Shown piece by piece: positions 42,825 through 51,146 of a stretch of DNA of 64,000 nucleotides. Each line of letters begins with the position of its first letter. The stretch's first letter is position 1. A model generated the notes under the pieces. It was not told the DNA's origin. It ran no database searches and saw only the letters and a program-made list of their open reading frames with translations. The translations under genes were made by a program, and so were the position numbers. Origin of the DNA: CAKUFA01 sp963627465 (GTDB lineage Bacteria; Bacillota; Clostridia; Christensenellales; Aristaeellaceae). The stretch spans positions 1 to 64,000 of the forward strand of contig CAVGBO010000045.1 of NCBI GenBank assembly GCA_963627465.1, given 5' to 3'.

Positions 42825-43886
42825 TTACTTCAGCAGATTGTTTTCATCAAAGTAGTCAATTTTCATGGCGTGACGGACTTCCTGCAGGGTCTTGGCAGCC
42901 GTCTTCTCGGCCACAGCACTGCCGGCCTTCAGGATTTCGTACACCTCATCCGTGCGGCCTTCCCAGTAGGTACGCCGTTCCCGAATGGGCTGCAAAACGG
43001 ACTGCATCACGTTGTTCAGGAATTTCTTCACCTTCACATCTCCCAGGCCGCCCCGCTGATAGTGAGCCTTCAGCTCGTCCAGGCAGGCGTACTCCGGCAG
43101 GAATTCGGCAAAGTGCTCATCCGTGGAGAAGGCATCCAGATAGGTGAACACCGGGTTGCCTTCCACCTTGCCGGGATCCTGCACACGAAGGTGATCCGGG
43201 TCGGTGAACATGGACATGATCTTGGTCTTAATCTCCTCGGGAGAGTCTGCCAGATAGATGCAGTTGCCCAGGGATTTGCTCATCTTGGCCTTGCCGTCAA
43301 TGCCGGGGAGACGCATGCTGGCACGGTTGTTGGCCAGCAGAATCTGAGGCTCAGTCAGGGTTTCCCCGTACACTTCGTTGAACTTCCGCACGATTTCACG
43401 GGTCTGCTCCAGCATGGGCTCCTGATCCTCACCCACAGGCACCACGGTGGCGTGGAAGGCGGTAATGTCCGCTGCCTGGCTGATGGGATAGCAGAAGAAG
43501 CCCAGGGGAATGCTGGCCTCGAAATTCTTTTGCTTGATTTCGGCCTTCACCGTAGGGTTCCGCTGTACCCGGGACACGGTGACCAGATTCATGTAGTAGA
43601 AGGTCAGCTCCGTCAGCTCCGGCACCATGGACTGAATGAAGATGGTGGACTTCTCAGGGTCAATGCCGCAGGCCAGATAGTCCAGTGCCACCTGCATAAT
43701 GTTCTGCCGCACCTTTTCCGGATGCTCTGCATTGTCCGTGAGTGCCTGGGCGTCAGCAATCATGATGTAGATTTCATCAAAGTTGCCCGTGTTCTGCAGG
43801 CGAACCCGCTCCCGCAGGGAACCCACATAGTGACCTACATGCAGCCGTCCCGTGGGACGGTCACCCGTTAAAATAATCTGCTTCAT
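42825..43886 (-). CDS. trpS: Tryptophanyl-tRNA synthetase
   Basis: A 353-residue class I synthetase. It opens IILTGDRPTGRLHVGHYVGS (HIGH-type motif HVGH), has GFFCYPISQAADI in the tryptophan pocket, and the KMSKS loop intact in GKAKMSKSLGNCIYL. It charges tRNA-Trp with tryptophan. It begins 60 bases after a secreted-protein gene with no terminator between, so it may be transcribed from the Trp T-box promoter at 47962 together with trpXYZ. The ribosome site is GGAG at about 10 bases. Confidence 0.96.
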   Translation of the reverse strand: MKQIILTGDRPTGRLHVGHYVGSLRERVRLQNTGNFDEIYIMIADAQALTDNAEHPEKVRQNIMQVALDYLACGIDPEKSTIFIQSMVPELTELTFYYMNLVTVSRVQRNPTVKAEIKQKNFEASIPLGFFCYPISQAADITAFHATVVPVGEDQEPMLEQTREIVRKFNEVYGETLTEPQILLANNRASMRLPGIDGKAKMSKSLGNCIYLADSPEEIKTKIMSMFTDPDHLRVQDPGKVEGNPVFTYLDAFSTDEHFAEFLPEYACLDELKAHYQRGGLGDVKVKKFLNNVMQSVLQPIRERRTYWEGRTDEVYEILKAGSAVAEKTAAKTLQEVRHAMKIDYFDENNLLK

Positions 43887-43946
43887 TTGCTATCTGCTCC
43901 TTCATAAAGTTTGGTTTTCTCAGGACATACAAAAAGGACATCTTGC

Positions 43947-44591
43947 TCAATTGATGATGCGATCGACTGAATATTCTGCCCATGACGTAGGTTTGCGCCA
44001 TGTGCCGGATACGATCGGACGATTTGTCGGATTTAGTTGCCAAATAGCTCTTGCCGACCATGTTCCCGTATCCCCATAAAAACGCACATAAAACGCACGA
44101 GAATTGTACTTAGATGACTCAGATGGACCGTTAAATGTCTTGGAAACAGAAACCTTTGCTGTAACTGACGCAGCAATTCCAAGTTCGCCGCTGCTTGGGG
44201 CAGTAGCTTTGCCTGATGTCAATTTTACTGAGGATGAAATTGTCCTTGAGAACTCTGTTGTTAGCGTAGTTGAAGATCCTTTTGCTACGGAGATAAGAAA
44301 ATGAGTTGAAAGTGTTTTGTCTGTTCCCGTTGTAGTCACCTTTATATCCCGATAGTCCCATCCGTAACCCCGAGGTTGAATAGCAGTGTGCTCAATTTCC
44401 TGAACATTTTCATGCCAGCCTGTGATGGTAATGGCTTCTGCATCGGCATTTTCCTTCTGAATATCAAGGATGACCGAGGAAGGAATGTCAGAGGCTTCAG
44501 GCATTACTGTGACTACCGGAAGTTCCGCACATGCTAGTGTCGACGCCAGCAAGGCAAATACCAGCAACAACAAGAACATGTATCGTTTCAT
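43947..44591 (-). CDS. Secreted protein of unknown function, lower GC
   Basis: A 214-residue protein with a signal peptide (KRYMFLLLLVFALLASTLACA-EL) and a serine/threonine-rich mature part that looks like mostly beta structure (SSTTLTTEFSRTISSSVKLTSG, cut at 20 residues or fewer in any one family motif I know). It ends PTSWAEYSVDRIIN. No family is recognised. The base composition is clearly more AT-rich than its neighbours. It lies between trpXYZ and trpS with the small membrane protein gene, suggesting the pair was inserted together. The ATG at 44591 after AAGGAGG is used rather than the one at 44600, which overlaps the ribosome site. Confidence 0.7.
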   Translation of the reverse strand: MKRYMFLLLLVFALLASTLACAELPVVTVMPEASDIPSSVILDIQKENADAEAITITGWHENVQEIEHTAIQPRGYGWDYRDIKVTTTGTDKTLSTHFLISVAKGSSTTLTTEFSRTISSSVKLTSGKATAPSSGELGIAASVTAKVSVSKTFNGPSESSKYNSRAFYVRFYGDTGTWSARAIWQLNPTNRPIVSGTWRKPTSWAEYSVDRIIN

Positions 44592-44611
44592 CTTGAACAT
44601 CCTCCTTAAAA

Positions 44612-44794
44612 CTAGTTTCCTGATTCGGTCAAAGTAATAGTAACTCTGTCAAGTCCCAAAGAAAGACCTGTAGATATGCCAGCAGAAAGGTTCTCGCTCG
44701 CTTTGATCAGTGCATTGCTAAGAATTGTACAACAAATGATAACTGTCACTACGCAACATGCCAGAATGACAAGCCACCGAATGTTCTTGTTCAT
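44612..44794 (-). CDS. Small single-pass membrane protein
   Basis: A 60-residue protein with one strong transmembrane helix (IRWLVILACCVVTVIICCTI) and a short, uncharged tail ending TITLTESGN. It has a good ribosome site (AAGGAGG) and lies 20 bases before the secreted-protein gene, so the two probably act together. The helix contains four cysteines. Function unknown. Like its neighbour it is AT-rich compared with the flanking trp genes. Confidence 0.7.
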   Translation of the reverse strand: MNKNIRWLVILACCVVTVIICCTILSNALIKASENLSAGISTGLSLGLDRVTITLTESGN

Positions 44795-44844
44795 TGCACT
44801 TCGCCTCCTTACAAGCTCTAAATCAAGAAAGTGTTCTTTGTCCT

Positions 44845-45642
44845 TTATACGCTCAGCAGCATCCGGTCGTTGTCCATGGTTTTGCCTTTTTTGCCGCTGT
44901 AAAGGCTCATCAGCTGCTCCACACCCATGCCTTCCCGCTGCTTGGCATCAATGTCCAGGATAATCTCACCGTTATCCAGCATCAGGGTACGGTTGCCGGT
45001 CTTCAGCGCCATGTTCATGTTGTGGGTGATCATCATGGTGGGGATGTGCCGCTCCTCCACGATTTTCACCGTGATAGCCATAACCTTCTCGGCCGTGGCA
45101 GGGTCAAGCGCCGCCGTATGTTCATCCAGCAAAAGCAGCTGGGGCTTGGCAATGGTGGCCATCAGCAGGGTCATGGCCTGCCGCTGTCCGCCGGAAAGAA
45201 GCCCCACCTTCATTTTCATCCGATCTTCCAGCCCCATGCCGAAGGAGGCAAGCTCTTCCCGAAAAAGTGCCAGATCGCTTTTCCGCACGGCCTTGGACAG
45301 AGGAAATCTCCGCTCTTGATTATACGCCAAGGAAAGATTTTCTTCAATAGTCAAATCCGGCGCCGTGCCTTTCATAGGATCCTGAAAAAGGATGCCAATG
45401 CGCCGTGCCCGGCGGAATTCCGGCAGATAGGTAATGTCGTCCCCGTCCAGCAGGATGCTGCCGCTGTCTACCAGAAAGCTGCCTACAATGGCACCGAACA
45501 GGGTGGACTTGCCGGCACCGTTGGAGCCCAGCATGGTGATGAAGTCCTGATTTTCCACCTTCAGGGACACATGGTTCAGGGCGGTGTGCTCATTCACCGT
45601 GCCCTTGCCGAAGGTTTTGCTGATATCACGAATTTCAAGCAC
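44845..45642 (-). CDS. trpZ: Tryptophan-type ABC transporter, ATP-binding protein
   Basis: A 265-residue ABC ATPase with Walker A GSNGAGKSTLF, Q-loop ILFQDPMKGTAPDLT, signature LLSGGQRQAMTLLMA, Walker B LLLLDEHTAALDP and switch histidine MMITHNMNMAL. It is the third component of a TrpXYZ-type importer, in the order known from streptococci. The GTG at 45642 is chosen: GGGAGG lies eight bases upstream and the N-terminus VLEIRDISKTFG fits the family; this start overlaps the end of the permease gene by eight bases. The tryptophan assignment rests on the T-box with a UGG specifier. Confidence 0.85.
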   Translation of the reverse strand: MLEIRDISKTFGKGTVNEHTALNHVSLKVENQDFITMLGSNGAGKSTLFGAIVGSFLVDSGSILLDGDDITYLPEFRRARRIGILFQDPMKGTAPDLTIEENLSLAYNQERRFPLSKAVRKSDLALFREELASFGMGLEDRMKMKVGLLSGGQRQAMTLLMATIAKPQLLLLDEHTAALDPATAEKVMAITVKIVEERHIPTMMITHNMNMALKTGNRTLMLDNGEIILDIDAKQREGMGVEQLMSLYSGKKGKTMDNDRMLLSV

Positions 45643-46531
45643 GGCGTTTGCCCTCCCTGCGTACATGCGCCACATGAAGCCGTTCCTTGACTGTAGGAAT
45701 GCACAGTGCAATGGCCACGATGGTGGCGCTGATCAGCTTCAGGAAATAGGTGGGGAAAATGTTGGTGGACAAGGCCAATGCGATAATCAGCCGATAAATC
45801 ACCGAGCCAACCAAGGCACTGATCAGCCCCAAGGTAACCCCTTTTCGACCGAGGAGCACCTCGCCGATGATTACCGAAGCAAGACCAACCACCATAATGC
45901 CCACGCCACCGGAAATGTCCGCATAGCCCTGATACTGGGCAATGATACCGCCGCACAGGGCAATGCAGCCGTTGCTGATCATCAGTCCCAAATTGCGGAT
46001 CCGGTCTGCGTTAATGGAGGAGGAGCGCACCATGGCCTCGTTGTTGCCGGTGGCACGGATGCACAGCCCCAGATGAGTGTGGAAGAACCAGGCCAGCACT
46101 GCCAGCACGGCGGCTGCCAGCACCACCCCAACCAGCACCCGCACCACATCCTTGGTGAAAGGAAGCTGCTTAATCAGGATGCGGAACAGGGTCTGCTTAT
46201 CCAGCAGGGTAATATTAGCACTGGCACCCATAACAGCCAGGTTCACCGTATACAGACCGCTCATGGTCAGGATGCCTGCCAGAATAGGATGAATCCCCAG
46301 CTTGGTCTGCAAAACGCCTGTTATCAGGCCTGCGCCCATGCCTGCCAGGAAGGCCAGCAGCAATCCCAGAAAGGGATGCCCGGCTACCGTCATCATGGCG
46401 GACACCGCCACGCCCAGGGTAAAAGATCCTTCTGCCGTAAGGTCGGGGGTGTTCAGCACGCGGAAGCTGATGTACACGCCCATGGCCAGCAGGCTGTAAA
46501 GCAGACCCAACTGAAGGGCACTAAGCACCAT
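45635..46531 (-). CDS. trpY: Tryptophan-type ABC transporter, permease
   Basis: A 298-residue permease of the branched-chain amino acid/uncharacterised LivH-like type. It has about eight to nine membrane helices and conserved SFRVLNTPDLTAEGSFTLG, LCIRATGNNEAMVRSSSIN and VVGLASVIIGEVLLGRKGV. The ATG at 46531 is preferred over a GTG at 46537 by ribosome-site spacing. It lies between the binding protein and the ATPase. A hairpin of about 12 pairs (within 46560-46600) separates it from the upstream receptor gene and may protect that mRNA. Confidence 0.85.
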   Translation of the reverse strand: MVLSALQLGLLYSLLAMGVYISFRVLNTPDLTAEGSFTLGVAVSAMMTVAGHPFLGLLLAFLAGMGAGLITGVLQTKLGIHPILAGILTMSGLYTVNLAVMGASANITLLDKQTLFRILIKQLPFTKDVVRVLVGVVLAAAVLAVLAWFFHTHLGLCIRATGNNEAMVRSSSINADRIRNLGLMISNGCIALCGGIIAQYQGYADISGGVGIMVVGLASVIIGEVLLGRKGVTLGLISALVGSVIYRLIIALALSTNIFPTYFLKLISATIVAIALCIPTVKERLHVAHVRREGKRRA

Positions 46532-46612
46532 GTTCACTCCGCCTCAACTCCTTTTGCGCAAAGTGCCCGACGGACAGGGAAAGCCTGCCCGCCGGGTGAA
46601 TGAAATGATGGT

Positions 46613-47569
46613 TTACTCTACGATCTGTGCCTGTGCCAGCACATCTTCGCTGAGGGTGACACCGATGGCGTCTGCCGTGGTCTTGTTGATCACCATGGTG
46701 AAGTCGCTGACCACCACGGCGGGGATATCGGCAACAGCCGTGCCCTTCAGGTACTGGTCGGACATGTCGGCGGTCAGGGCACCGATTTCACGGTCGCTGA
46801 TGGAGATGGTAGCGAAGGCGCCGGAGTTCACCATTACAGCGGAGGAGCCGTATACGGGAATCTTGGCATCGCTGGCCACTTCAGCCACAACGCTCATGGC
46901 TGTCTGCACCACAGAATCGTTGGGCACGAAGATGGCATCCACACGGCCTACCAGAGATTCCACAGCCTGCTGCACTTCGTTGGAGGAGGTGACTACGGCT
47001 TCCACGTAGCTGAGACCGTTGGCATCCAGATAAGCCTTGGCATCATTGACGGTGGTCACGGAGTTAATCTCGCTGGTGCAGTAGATCAGGCCGTAGGTCT
47101 TGCAGCCGGGGGTCAGCTCATCGGAAAGCTTGAACATTTCGTCCACCGGGATGGCATTGCTGGTGCCGGTGGCGTTCTTGTCCGGGTGCGCCATGTCGGT
47201 AATCAGGCCTGCGCCCACGGGATTGCTGACGGAGATGAAGAACAGGGGAATGTCGCTTTCCATGTTCAGGAAGGCCTGAGCCGGAGGCGTGGCAATGGTC
47301 ACCACGTAGTCCACGCCGGATTCCACTACAGCTTGGCAGATGGCAGCCAGGTTGCTCATGTCCCCCTGGGCATTGCGATAGTCGAAGGTCATGTCTTCCT
47401 CGCTGTAACCCAGCTCACGCATCCGGTCAATGTAGCCTTCCCGCATGTCGGTGAAGGCACCGTTGTCCGCCATTTGGATAATGCCCACCCGAACGGGTTC
47501 GGCAAAGGCGGCGCAGCATACGCACAGGGCAACCAGCAGGGTTACGAGGGAAGTCAGCAGCTTTTTCAT
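46613..47569 (-). CDS. trpX: Tryptophan-type ABC transporter, substrate-binding protein
   Basis: A 318-residue receptor of the ABC_sub_bind (PF04392-like) family. It has a signal peptide (KKLLTSLVTLLVALCVCCAAFA-EP) followed by VRVGIIQMADNGAFTDMREG and two lobes with GLITDMAHPDKNATGTSNAIP, CKTYGLIYCTSEINS and DAIFVPNDSVVQTAM. No clear lipobox is visible; the cleavage looks like AFA-E. The ATG at 47569 follows AAAGGA; the upstream frame runs into the T-box leader. Control by a tryptophan-specific T-box makes tryptophan or a close relative the likely ligand. Confidence 0.87.
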   Translation of the reverse strand: MKKLLTSLVTLLVALCVCCAAFAEPVRVGIIQMADNGAFTDMREGYIDRMRELGYSEEDMTFDYRNAQGDMSNLAAICQAVVESGVDYVVTIATPPAQAFLNMESDIPLFFISVSNPVGAGLITDMAHPDKNATGTSNAIPVDEMFKLSDELTPGCKTYGLIYCTSEINSVTTVNDAKAYLDANGLSYVEAVVTSSNEVQQAVESLVGRVDAIFVPNDSVVQTAMSVVAEVASDAKIPVYGSSAVMVNSGAFATISISDREIGALTADMSDQYLKGTAVADIPAVVVSDFTMVINKTTADAIGVTLSEDVLAQAQIVE

Positions 47570-47667
47570 GGGGATCCATCCTTTCTTTTGGGGCAGCGTC
47601 TTTGCTTGCCCGTGTCCGGCGTCTTGATCGGCGGCGCCCATGAAGTTTCTTCGTTTCCGCAGGGTAT

Positions 47668-47927
47668 AAAAAACGCATCTGTCCTTTCATCAAGGACAGA
47701 TGCGATAAACATCTGCGGTACCACCTTGTTTGACGGTTGCCCGTCCACTCACTCGGATGCCGACACATCCGCAGCCCTGTAACGCTGGCTCTGCGTCACG
47801 CCATACTCAGGGAAGAACCCCTTTCCGCATGCCCTCGGCGGTCCATTTGCCGATCCGCTTTCTGCCGGTTTCCATCCTCCCGGCTCTCTGGAAGTGCGCT
47901 GTCGGTTTAATCTCCGCCTCAACGGTT
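47668..47927 (-). ncRNA. T-box leader with UGG (tryptophan) specifier
   Basis: The minus-strand leader between the promoter and trpX carries the T-box sequence AAGGTGGTACCGCAG (47727-47713), followed by a terminator: CGCATCTGTCCTT pairs with AAGGACAGATGCG (47704-47674) and then TTTTTT. Upstream, stem I has the distal AGAGAG/GGATGG features. The 3' side of its specifier loop reads AAATGGACC, with UGG at 47845-47843 followed by the usual A. Uncharged tRNA-Trp should favour the antiterminator and expression of trpXYZ. This accounts for most of the 458-base gap between trpX and rmuC. Confidence 0.9.
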
Positions 47928-47933
47928 TACTGC

Positions 47934-47962
47934 ATGGTAGCATAATCCCCTCCTCGTGTCAA
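47934..47962 (-). promoter_or_regulatory. Promoter of the T-box/trp operon
   Basis: TTGACA (47962-47957), a 17-base spacer and TACCAT (47939-47934) on the minus strand. Confidence 0.75.
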
Positions 47963-48027
47963 GGGGAAAATGGATATTTCGGGATGTTTTTTTCCTGTTC
48001 TTCAATGGTACATGGCACTGCCCGTGG

Positions 48028-49263
48028 CTACTCCTGCTCCTCCATCACTCCGGCTTCCTCCATGCTGCCCAATCTGCGCTCGATGCTGCGAGTGCGGACA
48101 AAGGCGGAATCAATGGATTCACTGGCCTGACGGAGTCGCTGCTGGGTCTTTTCCAGCGTGTCGGCAAACAGGCCGAAGTCCTGCTTCACGGCACGCAGCA
48201 GCTTCCACACCTCGCCGGAACGCTTTTCAATGGCCAGGGTACGGAAGCCCATTTGCAGGGCATTCAGCAGGGCGGCAAAGGTGCTGGGACCTGCCACCAG
48301 TACACGCTGCTCCCGCTGGAGACTTTCCATCAATTCAGGGGATTGGACGGCTTCCGCATACAAGCCTTCCACCGGCAGGAACATAATGGCGAAGTCCGTG
48401 GTGTGCGGCGGCTTCACGTACTTGCTGGCGATCCGCTTGGCCTCTGTCTTCAGTGCCTGCTGCAAGGCCTTTCGGGCTTCTTCTGTTGCGGCTGCATTGC
48501 CAGCTTTGGAGGCATCCACCAGCCGCATGTAATCCTCCTGGGGGAACTTGCTGTCAATGGCCAGGTACACCACTGCATCCCTTTTGCCGGGCAGCTTCAC
48601 GGCATACTCCACCCGCTCGCTACTTCCGGGAATGACAGCCACATTGGCCTCGTACTGCTCGGGGGAAAGAATCTGGCTCAGCAGAGCCCCAAGCTGCATT
48701 TCGCCCCAAATGCCTCGGGTCTTCACGTTGGTCAGGACTTTTTTCAGGTCGCCTACACCGGCAGCCAGGGTCTGCATTTCCCCAAGTCCCTTGTACACCT
48801 GTTCCAGCCGCTGGCTGACCTGGGCGAAGCTTTCTGTCAGGCGGCGATCCAGCGTTTCCGTCAGCTTCTCGTCCACGGTTTTCCGCATTTCAGTCAGCTG
48901 TCGGTCGTTCTGCTGACGCATCTGCTCCAGTCGGGTGTCCACCTGGGTCAGGCTTCGGTTCAGCTGCTCATTTTGCTCCCGGGCGGAATAGGCCAGTTGT
49001 CGCTGGATGCTTTCCAGCAGGGCGGTTTGCCCGTTGGCAATGTTGGTCATGGCACGGCCGGTGCCTTCCACAATGCTCTGGGCGGTGCGCTGCCGATCCT
49101 GCCGCTGTGCGTCCAGCTCATCCATCACCGTGTTGCCCCAATCATCCTGCCCCCGGTGCTGCCTGCGAAGCTTACTGCACACGAGTATCAGCAGCACAAT
49201 CAACAGCACCACGGTCAGAGCAGCCAAGCCGGTTGTGATCATCCATAGGGTTTCCTGATCCAT
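48028..49263 (-). CDS. rmuC: RmuC family DNA recombination protein
   Basis: A 411-residue protein. It has an N-terminal membrane anchor (LAALTVVLLIVLLILVCSKL), a long coiled coil (about residues 45-170, rich in Gln, Arg, Leu) and the conserved RmuC domain with KTRGIWGEMQLGALLSQILS, YLAIDSKFPQEDYMRL and FAIMFLPVEGLYAEA. RmuC limits inversions at short inverted repeats and resembles nuclease folds, though its biochemical role is still unclear. The ATG at 49263 follows AAAGGAG. It sits after recR, a pairing that fits a recombination theme. Confidence 0.9.
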   Translation of the reverse strand: MDQETLWMITTGLAALTVVLLIVLLILVCSKLRRQHRGQDDWGNTVMDELDAQRQDRQRTAQSIVEGTGRAMTNIANGQTALLESIQRQLAYSAREQNEQLNRSLTQVDTRLEQMRQQNDRQLTEMRKTVDEKLTETLDRRLTESFAQVSQRLEQVYKGLGEMQTLAAGVGDLKKVLTNVKTRGIWGEMQLGALLSQILSPEQYEANVAVIPGSSERVEYAVKLPGKRDAVVYLAIDSKFPQEDYMRLVDASKAGNAAATEEARKALQQALKTEAKRIASKYVKPPHTTDFAIMFLPVEGLYAEAVQSPELMESLQREQRVLVAGPSTFAALLNALQMGFRTLAIEKRSGEVWKLLRAVKQDFGLFADTLEKTQQRLRQASESIDSAFVRTRSIERRLGSMEEAGVMEEQE

Positions 49264-49333
49264 GGTACACTCCTTTTCATTCTGTTCCATACAAAGCAGC
49301 GGGAGGCGCAAAACGCATCCTCCCGCAACATGT

Positions 49334-49933
49334 TCACATTTCTCTGCGCCCTTCCAAGGCAATGGAAAGGGTAACCTCGTCCGCATATTCCAGATCACTG
49401 CCCACCGGCACGCCGTGGGCAATGCGGGTCACCCGAATGCCCATGGGCTTGATCATGCGGGCAATGTAGGTGGCCGTCGCCTCACCCTCCACATCCGGGT
49501 TGGTGGCAAGGATAACCTCCGTCACGCTGCCGTCCGTCAGGCGGGTCATCAGCTCCTTGATGCGGATATCATCCGGTCCGACCCCATCCATGGGGGACAG
49601 GGTGCCGTGAAGCACATGATACAGCCCGTGATAGTCATGCATCCGCTCCATGGCAGCAACATCCCGGGGATCACGCACTACGCAGATTTGTCCGTTGTGC
49701 CGCTCCTGATCTTTGCACACATCGCAAAGCTCCTCCGTGGCGTAATTGCCGCAGACGGAGCAATAGCGGATGGTCTTTCTGCCCTGCCAAATGGCGGTGG
49801 CTAGGGAGCGGACGTCATCCAGCGGCATGCTCACAATGTGATAGGCCAGCCGCTGGGCGGTCTTTTGCCCAATGCCGGGCAGGCGGGACAATTCCGATAC
49901 CATCCGCTGGATGGATTCGATTTGTCCGGCCAT
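49334..49933 (-). CDS. recR: Recombination protein RecR
   Basis: A 199-residue protein with the RecR layout: a helix-hairpin-helix RLPGIGQKTAQRLAYHIVS, a four-cysteine zinc finger CSVCGNYATEELCDVC and a TOPRIM domain (ICVVRDPRDVAAMER; EVILATNPDVEGEATATYIA). It loads RecA at gaps together with RecO or RecF. The length is standard. Its start codon overlaps the stop of ybaB by one base, the usual bacterial arrangement; dnaX, which often precedes this pair, is absent. Confidence 0.96.
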   Translation of the reverse strand: MAGQIESIQRMVSELSRLPGIGQKTAQRLAYHIVSMPLDDVRSLATAIWQGRKTIRYCSVCGNYATEELCDVCKDQERHNGQICVVRDPRDVAAMERMHDYHGLYHVLHGTLSPMDGVGPDDIRIKELMTRLTDGSVTEVILATNPDVEGEATATYIARMIKPMGIRVTRIAHGVPVGSDLEYADEVTLSIALEGRREM

Positions 49934-50271
49934 TAGAACATGCCGCCCATGCCGGGAGCCATCTTGCCCATGGCTTCTTCCCGTGCTTCCTCACCCTTGC
50001 GGAGGGCTTCGTTTACGGCAGCCATGATCAGATCCTGCAGCATATCAATATCGTCAGGATCCACCACCTGAGGATTGATGGTAATGCTGGTCAGCTCCCG
50101 CTTGCCGGAAACCTTGACGGATACCATGCCGCCGCCGGAGGCAGCCTCATATTCCTTAGCGTCCAGGGCTTCCTGTGCCTCAGTCATCTGCTGCTGCAGC
50201 TTCTGTGCCTGCCGCATCAGCTGCTGCATGTTGGCACCGCCGCCAAAGCCGCCGAAATTCTGTCTTCCCAT
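49933..50271 (-). CDS. ybaB: YbaB/EbfC nucleoid-associated protein
   Basis: A 112-residue protein with a glutamine-rich helix (MRQAQKLQQQMTEAQEALDA), the central GGGMVSVKVSGKRELTSITI strand region and a C-terminal helix followed by a glycine/methionine tail (GKMAPGMGGMF). YbaB-type proteins form dimers that bind DNA. It is coupled to recR and follows a DUF4097 gene by three bases, so translation is probably linked. Confidence 0.94.
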   Translation of the reverse strand: MGRQNFGGFGGGANMQQLMRQAQKLQQQMTEAQEALDAKEYEAASGGGMVSVKVSGKRELTSITINPQVVDPDDIDMLQDLIMAAVNEALRKGEEAREEAMGKMAPGMGGMF

Positions 50272-50274
50272 GGG

Positions 50275-51024
50275 TTATTCCTCCTCGACTTTACTGTTTT
50301 CGTGAATTTCCAGATCGCCTGAAATGCTGTTGATGCGAATGGCAGGGGCGTTCTCCTTCAGGAACACGCCGCTGGTACGTACCCGTCCGTTCAGGGAAGA
50401 CAGGGTCGCATCCGCCTCCGTAATGGGGGCATACAGGCGAATATTGCCGGATACGGTGTTGCCCTCAATCTTTTCAAAGGGATCAACAAATTCCAGCGTG
50501 GTTTCTCCGCTGACGTTAAAGGTCTTCACCTGCCGGGCACTTACGTTCTGCACCTTTACCTGGCCGGAAACAGACCGAAGGTTCAGTCCGTCGCAGGTGA
50601 TGTTCATGGCATGAATGTCCCCGGTAGCCGTCTTCAGGTTCAGGTTCATGCCGTTCATGCCCATGGTGCGCAGGTCGCCGGAAACTGTCTCCACGGAAAG
50701 ATCCGTGCCGGTCAGCCCCCGTACGTTCACGGCACCGGAAATGGTGCTGAGGCTTGCTGCACCCTTCCAGCTTTTCGGCACACGGACAAACAGCTGCATC
50801 CACCGCTCGGTGTTCAGCTTCATGGTCAGCCCGTAGGTGGGCTGCTCCAGCAGCAGCTTCCCGTCGCTGCAGGAGATTTTCAGGTCGGTTACGTCGTGTT
50901 CGTCGCCGGACACCACCACTTGAATCTCCGGCACCTCGTCCACGATCATTTCAAGGGAAGCCCAGGCGAGCCGCACATTCAGTGCATTGACCTGCGGAGC
51001 TGCAAAGCTTTCATTGCGATTCAT
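50275..51024 (-). CDS. DUF4097-type beta-repeat protein
   Basis: A 249-residue protein made of short beta-strand repeats with recurring S-G motifs (LSTISGAVNVRG, VETVSGDLRTMG, LRSVSGQVKVQN, GNTVSGNIRLYA, INSISGDLEIHE). This is the pattern of DUF4097/LiaI-associated beta-helix adhesin-like proteins. No signal peptide or membrane segment is seen, so it looks cytoplasmic. The function of the family is unknown; some members lie in envelope-stress operons. Here it leads a ybaB-recR-(rmuC) unit from its own promoter (51053-51081). The ATG at 51024 follows AAGGAGG. Confidence 0.8.
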   Translation of the reverse strand: MNRNESFAAPQVNALNVRLAWASLEMIVDEVPEIQVVVSGDEHDVTDLKISCSDGKLLLEQPTYGLTMKLNTERWMQLFVRVPKSWKGAASLSTISGAVNVRGLTGTDLSVETVSGDLRTMGMNGMNLNLKTATGDIHAMNITCDGLNLRSVSGQVKVQNVSARQVKTFNVSGETTLEFVDPFEKIEGNTVSGNIRLYAPITEADATLSSLNGRVRTSGVFLKENAPAIRINSISGDLEIHENSKVEEE

Positions 51025-51052
51025 TCTTCGTTCCTCCTTGAAACTCCCTGTT

Positions 51053-51081
51053 ATCATACCACGTTTTTTTTGCTTTCGCAA
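51053..51081 (-). promoter_or_regulatory. Promoter of the DUF4097-ybaB-recR unit
   Basis: TTGCGA (51081-51076), a 17-base spacer and TATGAT (51058-51053) on the minus strand, 28 bases before the start codon. Confidence 0.65.
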
Positions 51082-51106
51082 CAGCATGCACAAGGGACAA
51101 TCTACG

Positions 51107-51136
51107 AAAAAAGCCGCAGGCGCACAGGCTTGCGGC
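51107..51136 (-). terminator. Terminator after nrdR
   Basis: On the minus strand GCCGCAAGCC pairs with CGCCTGCGGC with a short loop, followed by TTTTTT. It separates nrdR from the DUF4097 unit. Confidence 0.85.
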
Positions 51137-51146
51137 AAAAGGAAAA

